Source of the DNA: Pyrocephalus nanus | Taxonomy: Eukaryota > Chordata > Aves > Passeriformes > Tyrannidae | Assembly (NCBI GenBank): GCA_038380795.1 | Contig: CM076274.1 | Location: forward strand, 19,996,027-20,060,026 | Direction of reading: 5' to 3' | Length of the DNA: 64,000 nucleotides | Shown here: positions 1 through 20,483 of the stretch, piece by piece | Layout: every line of letters begins with the position of its first letter | Numbering within the stretch: position 1 is the first letter of the stretch | The notes under the pieces: generated by a model | What the model saw: only the letters and a program-made list of their open reading frames with translations | What the model was told of the DNA's origin: nothing | The model's database searches: none | Made by a program: the position numbers and the translations under genes

Positions 1-1170
1 TAAAGTGTCATTGGTATCCATTCATCTGCTTAACCCTTTTCTGGTCCATTCCCTCTCAAACAGTAAGTTTGTATGCAGTTAGATTTTCTTTTTTTAAAAT
101 ACACCTTATAGAGGGCATTCAAATGAAAGTGACTTAGGAAGCTTAACAGACTGCTTCTTTTAAAACTTGATAAATATTATTTTAGAAGACAGACAGATCA
201 CAGGTCTAGAGAATATCAAGAGCCACAAGACTAATACATGGGAAATATATATGACATTGAAGAAGAAAAGACATCTTCCGAAGGCAGCTAAATGATTCTG
301 AATTTGAAGACGACCTTGACATTCCCACTAACCCATTTTTCTAGCAGAAAGCAAAGATAATTTTGTAAGTGACATTAGCTGCCCTTGTGAAATATACATT
401 TCAGTTCTACATACCATAGTTCATTTATGACATCTGGCAAGCAAAAGATATATTTCATCAATAAAGGATACCTCCTATACAAAAAAGACTACTTGACAGG
501 CTCTTCAATTTCAATAAACAAACAGACCAAACATAAGAAATCAGACAGACCTGGAATGCTGCACGCTCAGATCTACTGATATGCATAACAGAAGTTCATA
601 AATGACCAGCATTTTAATTTTCTTCTTATTCTTTCTTCCCACTTATGACAACACATGCTAATCACTCAAACACATTGCAAGATATATAAAAAAAGTAAAA
701 CAATATCACATGTATTCAACAAACCTGAATTTAGATTCCCACCTATCAGAAGACACAGTATAGCTTTTGATTCAATTTTACCGTTTCCTAACTTGTGAAG
801 GAAATATACAGCTCTTGTGAAATATAATTTCAGAATTTTTTAATGACAATTAGAAGAGCAGATGGCTATGAAAAAGAACATTTTTTAATTAATTGATCAG
901 AAAAAGTATCTCAAACCTCAGGTATATTGCATGAGTGAGCAGTTCCTTATTCAGTTGCATTATAAAGCAAAATGGAAGGATTTAAGTTGCACGCATCAGG
1001 TACCCTCTACAAAAGCAATTTCCATATTTCATCACCTTTTTTCGCTAATGCAAGTTTCCTGCTACTCTTCTTTTGTTAAGACACTGAACACCTTCTTAAA
1101 ACAGCGTGCTAAGGCAGCCTTCGCATGCCCTCCTCGGCGTTTAAAATTACTTAAAATTGCTAAATGAAAC
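1..1170. other. AT-rich noncoding stretch
   Basis: This is AT-rich sequence with no open frame that resembles a known protein and no recognised repeat. A short acidic reading frame around 256-348 ends at a stop codon. It has no recognisable family and I do not call it a gene. Base composition changes sharply at about 1170, where a CpG island begins. Confidence 0.5.
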
Positions 1171-2203
1171 CAGGCTAAATTCCCGACTCCGTTCCAACCC
1201 GCCCAGGCCGTTTCACCTGCGCTGCCGCAGCAGTCCCCAGGCCCCGAGCCCGCTCCAGCAAGGCTATGCGAGGGACGGCGCCACCGCGTCCCAGCGAGGG
1301 CCTCGCGTCCCCTCGTCCAGCCAGCGGCCAATGCAGGACGGGCGGTAGCCGCGGCGACGGACGGCCAAGCCAGGCATCGCCGCTCCAAGTGGGCGCAGGG
1401 CGGCAGTGGCACCGCCGGGACAGCGGCCCCGGCGGGACAACGCCCCCCAGGCAGCCGCAGCTTCGGGACAACTTCCCCCTGGGGCAGCGGCGCTCCCCGC
1501 GCTGACCCGGAGGGCAGCGGCGCCGAGCGGGGCCCCAGGGCCGCGCCGCGGCTGCCGCCCAGCCTGGAGAGCGCCCGGTGGGCGACAGGGGGCGCCCCAC
1601 CGCTCTCGCCCTACCCCCCCCACCGCGCGGACCCCGCGGGGGGGCTTTGGAAGGCTCCACCGCCTCCCCGCTTCGAGCCGCCCTCGCCCGCCCTCAGCGC
1701 CCGCCGCCCCCGGCCGGATCCTCACCCGCTGTTGTCGCTGCAGACAACGCCCGCGGCTCCCTGCGGGATCTGGCGGCGAAGAGCTGAGGGACGGCGGGGC
1801 TCGGCGCGGCCGCGGCACGGGCCCCACTCCGGCCGCTCCCGCCGCATGGAGGGGGAAGGGCCGGCCGGAGCGATGGGAGAGGAGGGGGCGTGGAGGAGCA
1901 GAGCCAGGGCGGGACGCGATGGAAGGGGGAAGGGGGGAAGTGCGGCCGCGGGGCTCAGCGCCGGCGGGAGCGCGGGGGCCGCTGCCGCCGCCTCATCCCC
2001 GGCCGCGCCGCACCGGGCCCGCACCGCCGCCCGGCCGCCGTCGCCCGGCAACGCGCGCGCCCTCGTTGCCGCAGGCGCGCGGCCCCGCGTGCAGGCTGCG
2101 CGTGCGCCGCCCTCAGGAACGCGCAGGGCCAGGCTTCCCTCTCCCTCACGGCGCCAGGGGGCGCTGCAGGCACGGACAAGCCACGGGGCGGGGCCGGACG
2201 GAA
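1171..2203. promoter_or_regulatory. CpG island, gene unassigned
   Basis: The block is very GC- and CpG-rich, with many GCGGC, CCGCC and GGGCGG-like words, and lies between AT-rich flanks. All six frames are open for long stretches, as expected from composition alone, and none resembles a protein I know. It most likely marks a promoter. It is about 6 kb upstream of the ZC4H2 start codon, so it could be an alternative ZC4H2 promoter or the promoter of an unseen neighbour to the left. Splice donors could not be assigned confidently. Confidence 0.6.
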
Positions 2204-2483
2204 ATGGGAAAGGGAGAGTAGAGGGCTGGGAAAGGGAACGGGAGAGCGCAGGGTTGAGAAAGGGAACGGGAGAGCGCAGGGCTGGGAAAGGGAACGGGAG
2301 AGCGCAGGGCTGGGAAAGGGAACGGGAGAGCGCAGGGCTGGGAAAGGGAACAGGAGTCTGCAGGGTTGGGAAAGGGAACGTGAGAGCGCAGGGCTGGGAA
2401 AGGGAACGGAAGAGTACAGGGATCGGAAAGGGAACGGGAGGGTACAGGGATGGGAAAGGGAGAGTGCAGGGATGGGAAAGGGA
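2204..2483 (+). repeat. 28-bp G-rich minisatellite
   Basis: About 12 tandem units share the core GGGAAAGGGAACGGGAGAGC. Units in the centre are 28 bp and nearly identical. Those at the right edge are more diverged: CGCAGG becomes TACAGG, and AACGGG is lost. The + strand is almost purely purine with short G runs. The array begins exactly where the CpG island ends. Confidence 0.9.
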
Positions 2484-2559
2484 CGGAGAGAGAGACAGCG
2501 TCAGCTCGTGCTCCCGCCGGGCACCACCGGCTAATCACTGGGGGTTTCCATGTGGTGGG

Positions 2560-5500
2560 AGCCAGCCGCGAGGGGAGTGTGTGCTCCGATTTCGGAAGAA
2601 AATGGGAAAAGGGAGACATCTCCCTTGGCTTTGCCCCCTTCGGACACCTAACCCCCTATCTGAAACAAGATGAGGAGGCTTAGAGAGGATGGCAGGTGTT
2701 CTATAAAAAGCACTGTCTTTTTCCAGTTTTGCAGGTCACAGGAATGGGGATGGAGGATGAAATAAAGGATATGACTAACCGCAGATATATTTAGGCCTAG
2801 TTTTGGGATGAGCCAAGGTTAGCATATGCAGGTATTTAGACCTTTAGCTCAATAGGATGCAAATGAGTGCTTCAGCATAAGATTAACAAAAATTTGCAAA
2901 TACTTCAGGCTTTGCACAAAACACTGGCATTTGAAGAGCAGATGCTCTGCAGAACTCAGGGCTAGCATGTAGTTGCCTCCTATCAGTTTCAGTGTTGCTA
3001 GTGACTATATTCAGCTTCCCAAAGCATCCTGAAATCAGTATCAGCTTTCCCTTAAAATAAGATCTGGACCATTTGGACCATATTGGGATGGCCCACTTGT
3101 AGGAAAAAAAAATCTGGCAACTGTGAGGAGTACATTTTGAAAGCTCAAAAACCCAACAGGATAAAGAAAGAATTTATTTCCATTTAATAAACTCAGGAAT
3201 TTAAAGCAAATTTCACAGCTTGGGATGCACCATTTTGACTCATCCATTCTCTGATGTTTAGCTTTGACAACATTGCTATACATTCTGTTCATGGTGGTGA
3301 CTTGTACCTAATCAAGCAGTATATTAGCCAAAGTTCAGTTCTGTTGTATGTTTTACTGGGGACTCTTCTCCATTGATCTTTAATATCTCATACTTCTTTA
3401 AATGCTATTTGTTTCATAAAATATGTGGCACAATTTTTTAAAGTACGGTTAGAATATTAATAATTCAGGTAGAAGGGACCTACATTGCATCACTACATCC
3501 ATACTTGTAGAATTGATTGCTGTAGCTGAGGTGATTACCTAGGAGGAAAAAAACCATTCTTGAATTTGGAATTGTTCTGAACTGGATTTGTTGTCACAAC
3601 GATGAAGTGTGTGGACTGATATTAGACTGTTAAATGGAAGCAGCTAGGTTTTTTATGCACAAAAATTCAATCCTGTGCTCAATGAAGTAGGGGAGTATTT
3701 TAGCATTAATTTCATTCTGCATAATACCGCAACTTGTTTTGAAATCTATCTGCTTGTTACCTGTTGGTTTAGAAAAGATGAAATAGAAACAAGGTTGAAT
3801 TTTTCAGGATCATGTGAAATATTTTTTCAATGCGATTTTTGTACTTAAGTCTGAAGCTTTCTTTGAAAAATCTCATCTGTGTGTTGGGAAAAACTGATTG
3901 TTATTTCGATCACACATATAAAAGTTTATAAATAGCAGAGGAACAGACAATACACATCAGTGTGGTGATTTTGGATCATGAAAAGAACTGTCAGACCCAC
4001 TTTGTATACAAGGAAATTTGAAACAAAGACATTAAAACACTTGACCAAAGCCACGAGGCACAAGTTGAACGCTAACAATTTGTATGTGCTTGAACTGCAA
4101 GTATCAAACTTCGTGACCACTTTGAAATATGGAAATGTAATATTTTTCTGTCCTTTTTTTAAACATGGATAGAAAAATAATTGTTAATGCTTGTGGATAG
4201 GTTTACTTCCTAACAACTTCCAGCTAAGGTATAACACCATGGAGGGGTTTTCTTTATGTCATTTAAAGCAGAGTAAAGTAACAAGTTGAATTTCCATTTT
4301 CATTTTCTTTCCTCAACCTTTTAGTTTAGCCTGTAAAACCAGAAATTAAAAAATAGGATAAACAGGATAAACAGTGCAAAAGTAGGCTGCCCTCCTGTTT
4401 GAGGGCATTTTCCTTTGCTCCCTCCCATATCCTCACCCTACTAGCTCTCATTCCCTTACTGTCTTAGCATCAAGATTCACTGGCTGACTATAGCTAACTT
4501 GTCTTCTACTCCCTCAAACCAATTAGTTCATCTATTTAAGTCATGCATCAAAGAGGCCTGCCCTCTCTGAGCACACAGCTCACTTAGGGCTCAATCTGAT
4601 AGTCTTCAATTTTTAAGGCAACAAGAGTTTGCAATTGACTCAAATTATATGTGGATCAGCCTTTTTAAGTTCTGATTTCTTTACAAAAACTGTGACATGA
4701 TGAAGAGGCTGCTGATGCCTATCACAATTTTCTTTCATCTTCCTTTAACTGAAAAACACAACAACATAGGCCAAAGTCCTTAAATAACAGAGAAAATAAC
4801 TAAAACATCTCCCATTCTCAACTGCTGCTTATTCACTGTCTGTTCCAGAAAACAGCAAAAATTGGATTTGTTTAATCCTCAAAATTGTTACTTTGAAGGT
4901 GCATAAGAGACTCTGAAATAATTTTTATAATGCTTGAACCTTCAATTTATTTCTTAATTTCTTATTTAATGGAATTGATAGGAAAAGAAGGTAAATGTTT
5001 TGTGCAAGTTATCCAAGTTTTTAACTCTCTTTAGCTATTAAGCATTAATTCTAATTAAGGATAAATGGATTATCAACACTAATAAACTTTTGTCTGAGAG
5101 GAAATATTTGATCACTACTGCCACTTGCCCAGGTTTTAGGTCAACCTCAGCCATTGCTCCTTTGATGTCTAAAGTGTTCATATTTTTTTCTTCATTCTCT
5201 CATTTCCAGCCCGATATTTAGGTAAATTATTTTGTCCTCAGACTTCTACAGTGCTAATTATCAAGGGATCCCGATCCATAGCTTAAGGCTTTAGGCATTA
5301 ATGTGTTGAAGTTCATGACAGGGAAGACCTCATTGGGTAGAGATACCACCTACTTACAGCTCACATGGTCTCAGAGCTGACACCTCTGCTCTCATGAAAA
5401 CCATTTTTCAAAAAGCATATTGACTAATGAAGTATCAAAAAGTAATTAAACTATCCACTGTTAATCTTTGAAAAAATGTGGCTTGCTTCACATTCTGGAT

Positions 5501-7340
5501 TAACCCAGGTGCTCCAGTGGCTGGTCAAAAGTAATTCACCAAGGGATTTATCTTCATTATGGTTAAGATAATAGAGTGCAAGACAGGACATGCAAAAACC
5601 ACTGTAGCTATTTTCCCTAACTGTGACTATTTAGGAATCTCAGTTTGGGGCTGTCTATTCCATCTATTAGGAACTTCCCTGCCTCAAATCTCAGTCACAG
5701 CAGCTCAGCTCTGAAGCAGGTTCTCTGTTTTTTTATTTCTTCCAACTCCAGCACCCTCATCCAAGCCTCTCCACAGCTTCAGTTTGCAACTTCCCTGAGG
5801 GGGAAAAAAAACTCAAACATGGGTAGAAAACTGATAAGGGTGATTATCAACACCTCGAGTTCATAACACTGCACAAATCTTCCATGTAAAATGATGTGGA
5901 CTGTGGCATATGAGGAGTTTACAAGATGCATTTTTAGCTCAGAACCAGCTATTTTATGTAGATTATGTAAGTTCAGTTACCAAGTATGGCAGTAATATAT
6001 GGCATTAGTTTCTGAGATTGATGTTGGGTTCATAACTTTGTGCAAGTTTATATTATTTCAAAAGTGTATACAAAAACAGGGTCCCTGCTCCAAAGCAGCA
6101 CAAAAGAAAACATGATAAATAGAAGCAGCAGTAACAGCACTTACAAGAAAAAAGACTGCCACTGAGAACGAGAGAATAGTACAGAACAGGTTGGAGGACA
6201 GATAAACCAAAGGGACACACACACACACACGACCCTGCAGATCTGTGCTTAATGAAAACTAATATTTGCTGTTAAAATTTTATAAAGAAATGGAGTCTGG
6301 TAGTGTAGTCTACATTCACTCCAAATTCTCATTTACTTCATTAGGAATTAAAAACATTTAAAAAGGTGACTAAAGCTATTCTCATGAGGGAAAAATGAGC
6401 AGAAAGCTGTGGTGTGCTGGTTCCGATGTCATTCTTCAGTGCTGAAGAGTTTTTATGATGGGTGTGCTTTATTGTGTCATTTACTTCCACTGATTGGTGA
6501 AAGCAGAAAAAAAAACAAAAAAGGATGCAACTGCCTCTTTGGGGAGTTTCAGCTTATTACTCTGCTTGGGACAGTGTCTGATCTGCATTACATTACATCG
6601 GTCACTCAATGTAATTTTGTGTAGGAAAAAGAAAATCCCACTGATAAACATTTGCTGCCTCAGTTACAAGAGGTTTGCTTAAAAATCATCATTAGGCAAG
6701 CAGGGCAAGGTATAGAAGTTACAGACCAGCAACAGTTCTTTGGAGATGAGTCTGGTATCAGAATTCAGGAATTAAAGTTATTTTTCCTTCTTGACAAGAA
6801 TTCAAGAGAAGGCAGAGGGACTGTTAGCCATCATATTCCCTTCAGGCCTAAATCTCTTTTGTTTCACAGAATATTTTGCATTTTTCTTTTATGCTTTCAC
6901 TTTTGTGTCTGGTTTGTCAGTAGGTTTCCTGTATTTCTTTCAGACTATGGTTGTAATTTCCAAAGGTAGCAAGTGATATTTTCATTGTAGTTTAGTTTCA
7001 GCTCCACTGAGTGCACAAGAGAAGACTGTGATTCTTCATCATGACTCCTAATAAATGGGAAAGTTCTGGACAATATTTGATGTAAATGCATCAGTGACTA
7101 AATGAGAACACACCTCAGTCTCTTTTAAATAAATGAGCAGAAGTACAATTATTTACAGATAAATTGGAGTTTATCCTTTGAATCCTTGGACAGACAAAAA
7201 TTCCAAATTAGCTTTATTTTCAGATCTGTGTGCCTGCTTTCCTCTCTGCTGCCACTCCAGTCTCAGGCCGTATCCCTTCTCCAGACAAACCCTCCTGACT
7301 GCCCACCCTTTTTTATTCTAAGTGATTCCTGGTGAGAGGT
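2560..7340. other. AT-rich intergenic sequence
   Basis: No coding exon, RNA gene or well-preserved mobile element was recognised. Short frames on both strands lack family resemblance and splice context. A (CA)8 microsatellite lies at 6215-6230. A stretch near 3451-3490 has a weak resemblance to a CR1 tail but is too decayed to call. Confidence 0.5.
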
Positions 7341-7348
7341 CCTCCTCT

Positions 7349-7430
7349 GGGAGGTTTAAATCAGGAGTGAAAAGTATGACATATGAGCAAGAAATAATGG
7401 GCAAAGTCAGGAGCATCCAGAAGGCAAAGA
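7349..7430 (+). pseudogene. Decayed duplicate of ZC4H2 exon 1
   Basis: This stretch aligns with the real first coding exon and its immediate 5' leader at 8132-8211. The leader motif GGGAGRTTTAAATCRGGAGT is shared, then GAAAAG, a start codon (7376), and the codons for EQEIM. The encoded start differs at several residues (MTYEQEIMGKVRSIQKAK against MADEQEIMCKLESIKEIR). The GT donor that follows the real exon is missing (AAAGAGGAAT), so this copy cannot splice the same way. The frame runs on to a stop at 7505-7507. It is most simply a local duplication of about 80 bp, offset by 783 bp. A rarely used alternative first exon with another donor cannot be excluded. Confidence 0.7.
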
Positions 7431-7907
7431 GGAATATTTACTTGGCTAAAGAAAGACTGAAGGTCTATTCAGCAAGCTCTATAAAATGCTCTGTTATTCT
7501 TGGTTAGAATGTCTGTAGAAAGACAAATAGTCACTTTCCTCAATTTAACAATTTTATTTGCATTAGGTTTGTTTAGTTTTTTCTATTTTATTTTGATTTG
7601 TTTGTTTGCTTGTTTTTAAATAATTTAAGTATTATGTATAGTAGAAGAAACAAAAAGGAAAAACCTAAAGAACAAAATACATATTTTCTGAACTCTGAAT
7701 AGTTGCATCACTGAGAGCATCCAAAATCATGAACCCATTCAGCAGTCTGTTAGTGGCTATTTTAATGAAAAGCTAAACATTGCACATACCTCAGAAAGAA
7801 GCCTTCTCCTCTTTTTGCACTCCTAACAACCTTTAACATAATGAGGTGTGACAAATTGATTTAAAATGTAGTTGCAGGAAGAAGGGCAGGCAAGCTCTGC
7901 TCTGCCT

Positions 7908-7922
7908 TGTGGGTGTTGTAGT
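7908..7922. promoter_or_regulatory. Possible ZNF143/SIX5-like site
   Basis: TGTGGGTGTTGTAGT resembles the reverse complement of the ACTACAAYTCCCA promoter element bound by ZNF143 (and SIX5), with one or two mismatches. It lies about 240 bp upstream of the ZC4H2 start codon, in a position suited to a TATA-less promoter. This is motif resemblance only. Confidence 0.3.
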
Positions 7923-8058
7923 CTTTCTTTAGGCTCTCTGCCTCGGCAGCAATAGGAAGCTGGACTCTAATTCCCATATCTCCCACTAGAGTCTCCCGCA
8001 CAGGCTCAGAGCCCATATGAGAGAAGGGGGTGACCACATTGTGTCTATTGTATGTTTT

Positions 8059-8105
8059 TCTTTTTTTTTTTTCTTTTGTTTTCCTTTTTTTTTTTTTTTT
8101 TACTT
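8059..8105 (+). repeat. T-rich low-complexity tract
   Basis: Long T runs broken by single C and G bases lie in the presumed 5' leader or promoter of ZC4H2, 55 to 100 bases before the start codon. Slippage is likely, so length may vary between individuals or assemblies. Confidence 0.8.
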
Positions 8106-8158
8106 TTCCCTTGGCATTTTTTGCGTTTCACGGGAGATTTAAATCGGGAGTGAAAAGC

Positions 8159-15707
<7,549 letters not shown>

Positions 15708-15955
15708 AATCAAGAAGATAGCCAAGCTGTGTGACCTGTTCCAGTCATCTTCCAGTAGAACTGCAAATGCGCCTAGACTTTACTGAAGTGCAGACTCAAG
15801 TATGACTGTCTCATTATTTTCTATTTAATGCAATCTAAGCACAATGTTCCTGTTCTGTCTTAAGTTCCTTCCAGTCCTTAGGATTTGGTTTTAGGAAAGT
15901 AAATATTATGGTGCTACAGTTTAACATTTCCGTTGTTCCATCCTTTGGACTCCTA

Positions 15956-15961
15956 AATAAA
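15956..15961 (+). terminator. Proximal poly(A) signal of ZC4H2
   Basis: AATAAA lies about 250 bases after the ZC4H2 stop codon. Use of this site would give a short 3' UTR. Confidence 0.5.
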
Positions 15962-18043
15962 CTGGAATTCTTTGTGCAAGTCTGGCTATTTCTATTGGCC
16001 AAATGTGATGGCCACAAATGCTTTTATGTTCTCTCTTTAAAAACCAGATGTTACTAAAATTTTTTCTGTTTTCTCTTGATAACAGGAGACTGACTATTAG
16101 AAGTGCTGAAATAGCAGTCTGATTGTTTCACTGAAAAACAAACAATTTATTTTCCAGGCTGGTAACACTGCATAGGTTTGGGTATCCAGTAGAACTCAGT
16201 TATACAGGAAATGTTTAGGGAAAACAGGATTGGTTATACAGAAAATCAATGCATTAAGGACACACATGAAGTTTGATTTACTGGAGTTTGATTGTACCAT
16301 TCCTTGAAACTTGACTTGAAACTGGGAAAGTTGATGGCTATGTATGAATTTCTAAAATTATGTGATTTGTCATGCTTCAACATCTTAATAGGTTATTATT
16401 TTCAGCAGTCAAAAGACAACTGACTTAAGAACAAGGCACAAATTAACTGCATTAGAGGTCCTCTTAGGCTCTATGGCCAACCTGCACACTGTGGTTCCCT
16501 AGGGAACATGCATGAAATATCCCAGATCTCTGCGTGCGCAGACTGCTGCATCAGTCATTCTGCTGTCTTCCTGGCTTGTACAGCCAAAATCTCCCTTGGC
16601 AGACTTATTCTCCACAGGAGCATAGGAAAGTAACATGCACAATGAACAGTGTCAACTAAAAATTATGTATTTCACCAGAACCACTGGGCTTTGGTGTTGT
16701 CGTCCTCCCTTAACCAAAACTTTCTATTTTTTGTCGTTTAATAGTCATTTGCATGTAAGCTTTGCCTCAGGCTAGTGTTTTTCTTGCTCTGTGTATGCCT
16801 AAACAACCCTACCTAAAGCATCCAGAGTAGAACCCCTCCCTGTATCCATGTGTTCATTTTGTTTCACCTAATGTAACAGTTCCTCCAATGGGGTGGATGA
16901 CAGTGACCCATTTACAGAAACAGGGCTTAAAATTTACTCATCTCCAATCCCAGTTCTGTCACTGTCTTTGTTGTCTAAATTGATCTCAAGTATTAAGTCT
17001 TCTTTTCACTAACTTCAGGAGGCAATTCTTGTGCTTGTTCACATTCTTCTCTCTTTAGCTCAAGTTCTTCTCTACTGTTATGCTAGAGTGGTTATATTGA
17101 AAATTTGGCTTGTTAAAGGGGAAGAACAGGGCACTGGCAACTGTAATAAATCCACATAATGCAATTTTGCTGGCCAAATCACATATGCCACCATTAATTT
17201 CCCAAGTCTGCCACAAAGTACACAAGTGATTTATTGAATATAGTCCTGTAACTTATATCAAGTTCATGAGGTATTCTCTTATTTTAATGTTTTGTAGCCA
17301 TATGAACATCTCTCAACAGCAGAGACAGAATGTGGAACACATGCCCCTGAAATTATGTGAAGAGCAGATTCTGCTAGCTGAATTACTGGGATTTGGTCTC
17401 TCTGAGATAGCAATAATGGAAGATAGTCTGAATCCATTCTCCAAATGGCAGTAGTGCATTATGCATGTCTTGTAGCACAGATAGTGGATTCTGCTATTGA
17501 GTGTCAGACTGGTCACATGCTGTGTGCCCTGTTCAGAGAAGTTCTTAGTAAGCTGAAGGGAAAACATACACTAAGATAAAAGTACGTGGACTCCCCCAAA
17601 GTACATGCTTGAGAGCAGTATACTTCGATGGTAGTTGTACATAAATTTAAGTAGTGACAATGGAGCGGGCAGATGGTCTGCAATGAAGTAGTTTGAAGAG
17701 AAGGATTGATTTGTAGTAACTTAGAGTTCTGAAATAGATAGGGTTAGTCATAGTTGCTCTCACTTCACTGTTACTTTACCAGGTTCTTTCTTTCTTGGAG
17801 GATGTCTAAACTGAAGTATGCTTAAAGATACACAACTTACTGATTTAGTACAACAGTTTTGTAATTTTTTTCTTTTTTAAACTAGTCTCTTGTTCTCTTG
17901 TGTATAAGAAGGTTAGGGTTTTTTTTAAAAAAAGAGAATATGACGTACTGTGTTTGCATCAATCATGTACTAGTATTTACAGATTTGTTTGCACATCCTT
18001 TACAAAGTTCTGCTGTATGAATAGCATGCATTGCTGAAAATTA

Positions 18044-18658
18044 AGATGAATCAGCAGTGCCCTGGCAGCCAAAAGGGCCAACTGTGTCCTGGGGTGCATC
18101 AGGCACAGCATCACCAGCTGATCGAGAGAGCTGATTGTCTCACTCTACACTGCACTGGTGAGGCCTTGAGTACTGTGTGCAGTTTTGGATGCCTCAGTGC
18201 AAGGAGGACATCAGACCATTACAGTATTCCAGAGGAGGAGGGTGACCATGATTGCAAAAGGTCTCAAGGACAAGACCTCTGAGGAGCATCTCAAGTCACT
18301 TGGCTGCTTCAGTTTTGAGGGTGTCCTCATCACAGCCTACAGCTTCCTCAAGGGGGAAGCAGAGGAGCAGGTGTTGATCTTCACCCTTTTATGGCCAGCG
18401 ACAGGACATGAGGAAATAGAATGAAGCTGCATTAGGGGAAGTTCAGATTGGACATTAGGAAAAGGCTTTTCTTCGGAAGAGTGGTTCGTCCCTGGTACAG
18501 TGACCCAGGGAAGTGGTCAAGGCACCAAGCCTGTCAGAGTTCAAGGAGCACCTGGATGACACTCTTAGTCATACAGTTTGATGCCAGGTCCTGCAAGGAG
18601 TGGGGGATTGGACCTGATGATCCTTATGGGTCCCTTCAAAAGTGAGATGACCCTATTT
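18044..18658 (+). mobile_element. CR1 LINE fragment (3' part)
   Basis: The sequence follows the 3' part of CR1 across some 600 bp. Recognisable stretches include 'GGTGAGGCC...GAGTACTGTGT', 'AGCGACAGGACATGAGG', 'GGAAGTGGTCAAGGCACCAAGCC', 'GAGTTCAAGGAGCACCTGGA' and the tail 'GATGATCCTTATGGGTCCC'. Many substitutions and small indels break the frame, so it is an old, inactive, 5'-truncated copy. If the distal poly(A) site is used, it lies inside the ZC4H2 3' UTR. Confidence 0.9.
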
Positions 18659-19797
18659 CAAGGAGACAGGATATGCATTATGTATGAAGGGATCATGGAG
18701 GTGGGAGCAGGGAGGGAGGTGGTGTCTTTCATAAGGCAAGAGTATTCTTTTCTCTCACATGATAATAATGTAAGTTTAAGTGAAGAGCTCTTCTTCTGGG
18801 CTCTTTTCTCCCAGGCAACTTTCTCTAGAGACAAGTGGAATAATTATGAAATATTGATTTCTTCTTTTTTAGAAAGAGGAAGAAGCTGTCTGAAGTACAG
18901 TTCCTACCACAAGTCTAATGCTTTTTTGCTCCATGGATTTTTTTTGCTCTACTGCATTTTTGCTCTTCCTTTGTAGCTAAAGTCTTTGCGGATACTTCTT
19001 TGCTTGGCTTAAATTTATTCTAACTTGTGTTCAATTCTCAGAATAGTCACAATGAGACCCTCCACAAAGCTTGCAAGACTTTTATATTTACTAAAATCTG
19101 TTTTAACCCTGTCTTTGTCATTCCTTTTTTAAATGGGTATCAAAGTGACAGCAAAGTAACTGGATTTTCTTGGAACAGATGGTTTTCCAGGATTTCCTCC
19201 TGGTTCCTCACTTGCCTCAAATGATAGTCACGTTATTCTGCAACCAGACACCCAAAAAACCCCAACACAAACCAACAAAATAAAAAACAAAAAAACCCCA
19301 AGGCTTTCACCCTGCCACCACCATGATAATAATAGGTGAACACTGTACTGTGACTAAATACTTTGTTGTAGAAATTTTCATACCCAAGGTGGGATACATC
19401 AGTTGTTCAAACTTTGGTGTCAAGGACCCCACTAACTACAGAGAAAATATAAGGCAAATTTTAATACTTGCACTTCCTGAATTCCACTTTCATTTTCTAA
19501 ACACAACCTGACCTAACCTGACAGTGGCTTCAAGTTACAGAAAATAAATTTGAAAGAATAGACATTGATTTATTATGCAAACAGCATACTATTTAAAAAA
19601 AATAAGACTTCACTAGGACTTTGTAAAGTGCTTTATTCCTTTATTTTGCAGTTTTCAAATTCCTCAAGCATAGGTTTTCATTTTAAAATTTAGGTGTTTT
19701 AGCAATATCTGGTATTTTCATTGACTTCTGTGTTTTAAATATTTTACTCCTGTGCCTTGTGGGAGTAACTGTTCAATTTGTCTGTACAGTCCTTTCT

Positions 19798-19803
19798 AAT
19801 AAA
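19798..19803 (+). terminator. Distal candidate poly(A) signal
   Basis: AATAAA lies within CTTTCTAATAAATATTTG and is followed by a T/G-rich stretch (TTTGTTTTGTC), the usual downstream element. It could end a ~4-kb ZC4H2 3' UTR. Confidence 0.4.
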
Positions 19804-20468
19804 TATTTGTTTTGTCATGCTTTCTTCCTGCACATCTGGTATTTGCTTATGCTACCAAGAAGCAACCATATCCCAAATGGAAAAACTCAGCTGTCTTAGT
19901 TTTACAGGATGCAATTAGCCACAATTCTGTTATACCTTTATAGAAACTTTGTGGAGATAAATATGTGGAAAAAAAGGTCCCTTCTAATGAGCTTTAGAAA
20001 ACAGGAACGAAAAGGAGATGATAGTACAACAGGTTTTAACATAGCCAAACTTTTTAGTTTTGCCTTCTAAAGTTAAATTGAAAGCAGCTATAAACATGAT
20101 TCCCTCTCCAACTTAAGGCAGAGGATAGCTGTCTTCTCAAGAGTACTGCTTTGCCATTAGAAGAGTATATCTACCAGTGCTTGCTGGAAGTTGCTTCTCA
20201 TCAGACTGGCGACTGGGGAGTTTATGGCAGCACTTCCTAATCCAACTCTGTCAGGAAAGCCCACATAGGCTGTACACTGCTAGCAAAAGAGGTAACCTAC
20301 TGCATGGGAATTAAAACAGTTTTCATAAAAAATTAGATTGTTTTTCACTCATCAATTAAATGGCAAATGAATTTTTCCCACTAATGAAGTAATTAACCTT
20401 GCTTACCCAATTAATTAATGGGTTTTTTGCCCCCAGTAACTGTGGAATTACTTTTTGTGAAACAGCAC

Positions 20469-20483
20469 TGCCACCTGGTGACC
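20469..20483 (-). promoter_or_regulatory. CTCF-like site before telomeric repeats
   Basis: TGCCACCTGGTGACC matches the reverse-complement CTCF core (YGCCMYCTRSTGG) at all but one position. A second CACTGCCACCT occurs at about 20518-20528 within an imperfect ~52-bp duplication; its right half (ACCGACG) departs from the core. The site lies about 160 bp before the first telomeric block. Human subtelomeres have CTCF sites in a comparable position near TERRA start sites. Binding here is inferred. Confidence 0.45.

Larger units (their letters stand above)
15962..20400. other. Region downstream of ZC4H2, possible long 3' UTR
   Basis: Apart from the CR1 this is AT-rich, stop-filled sequence with no recognisable exon. 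It could be transcribed as a long ZC4H2 3' UTR as far as the AATAAA at 19798. Confidence 0.45.

Noticed and set aside
256..348. Acidic short frame ending ...DDLDIPTNPFF and a stop
   Set aside because: It looks a little like a protein end, but it is short, has no recognisable family or splice acceptor, and lies at the window edge.
1175..2673. Overlapping Arg/Pro/Gly-rich frames in the CpG island (up to 313 codons)
   Set aside because: Both strands and all frames are open together, as expected from GC content. The long + frames run on into a minisatellite and no family is recognisable.
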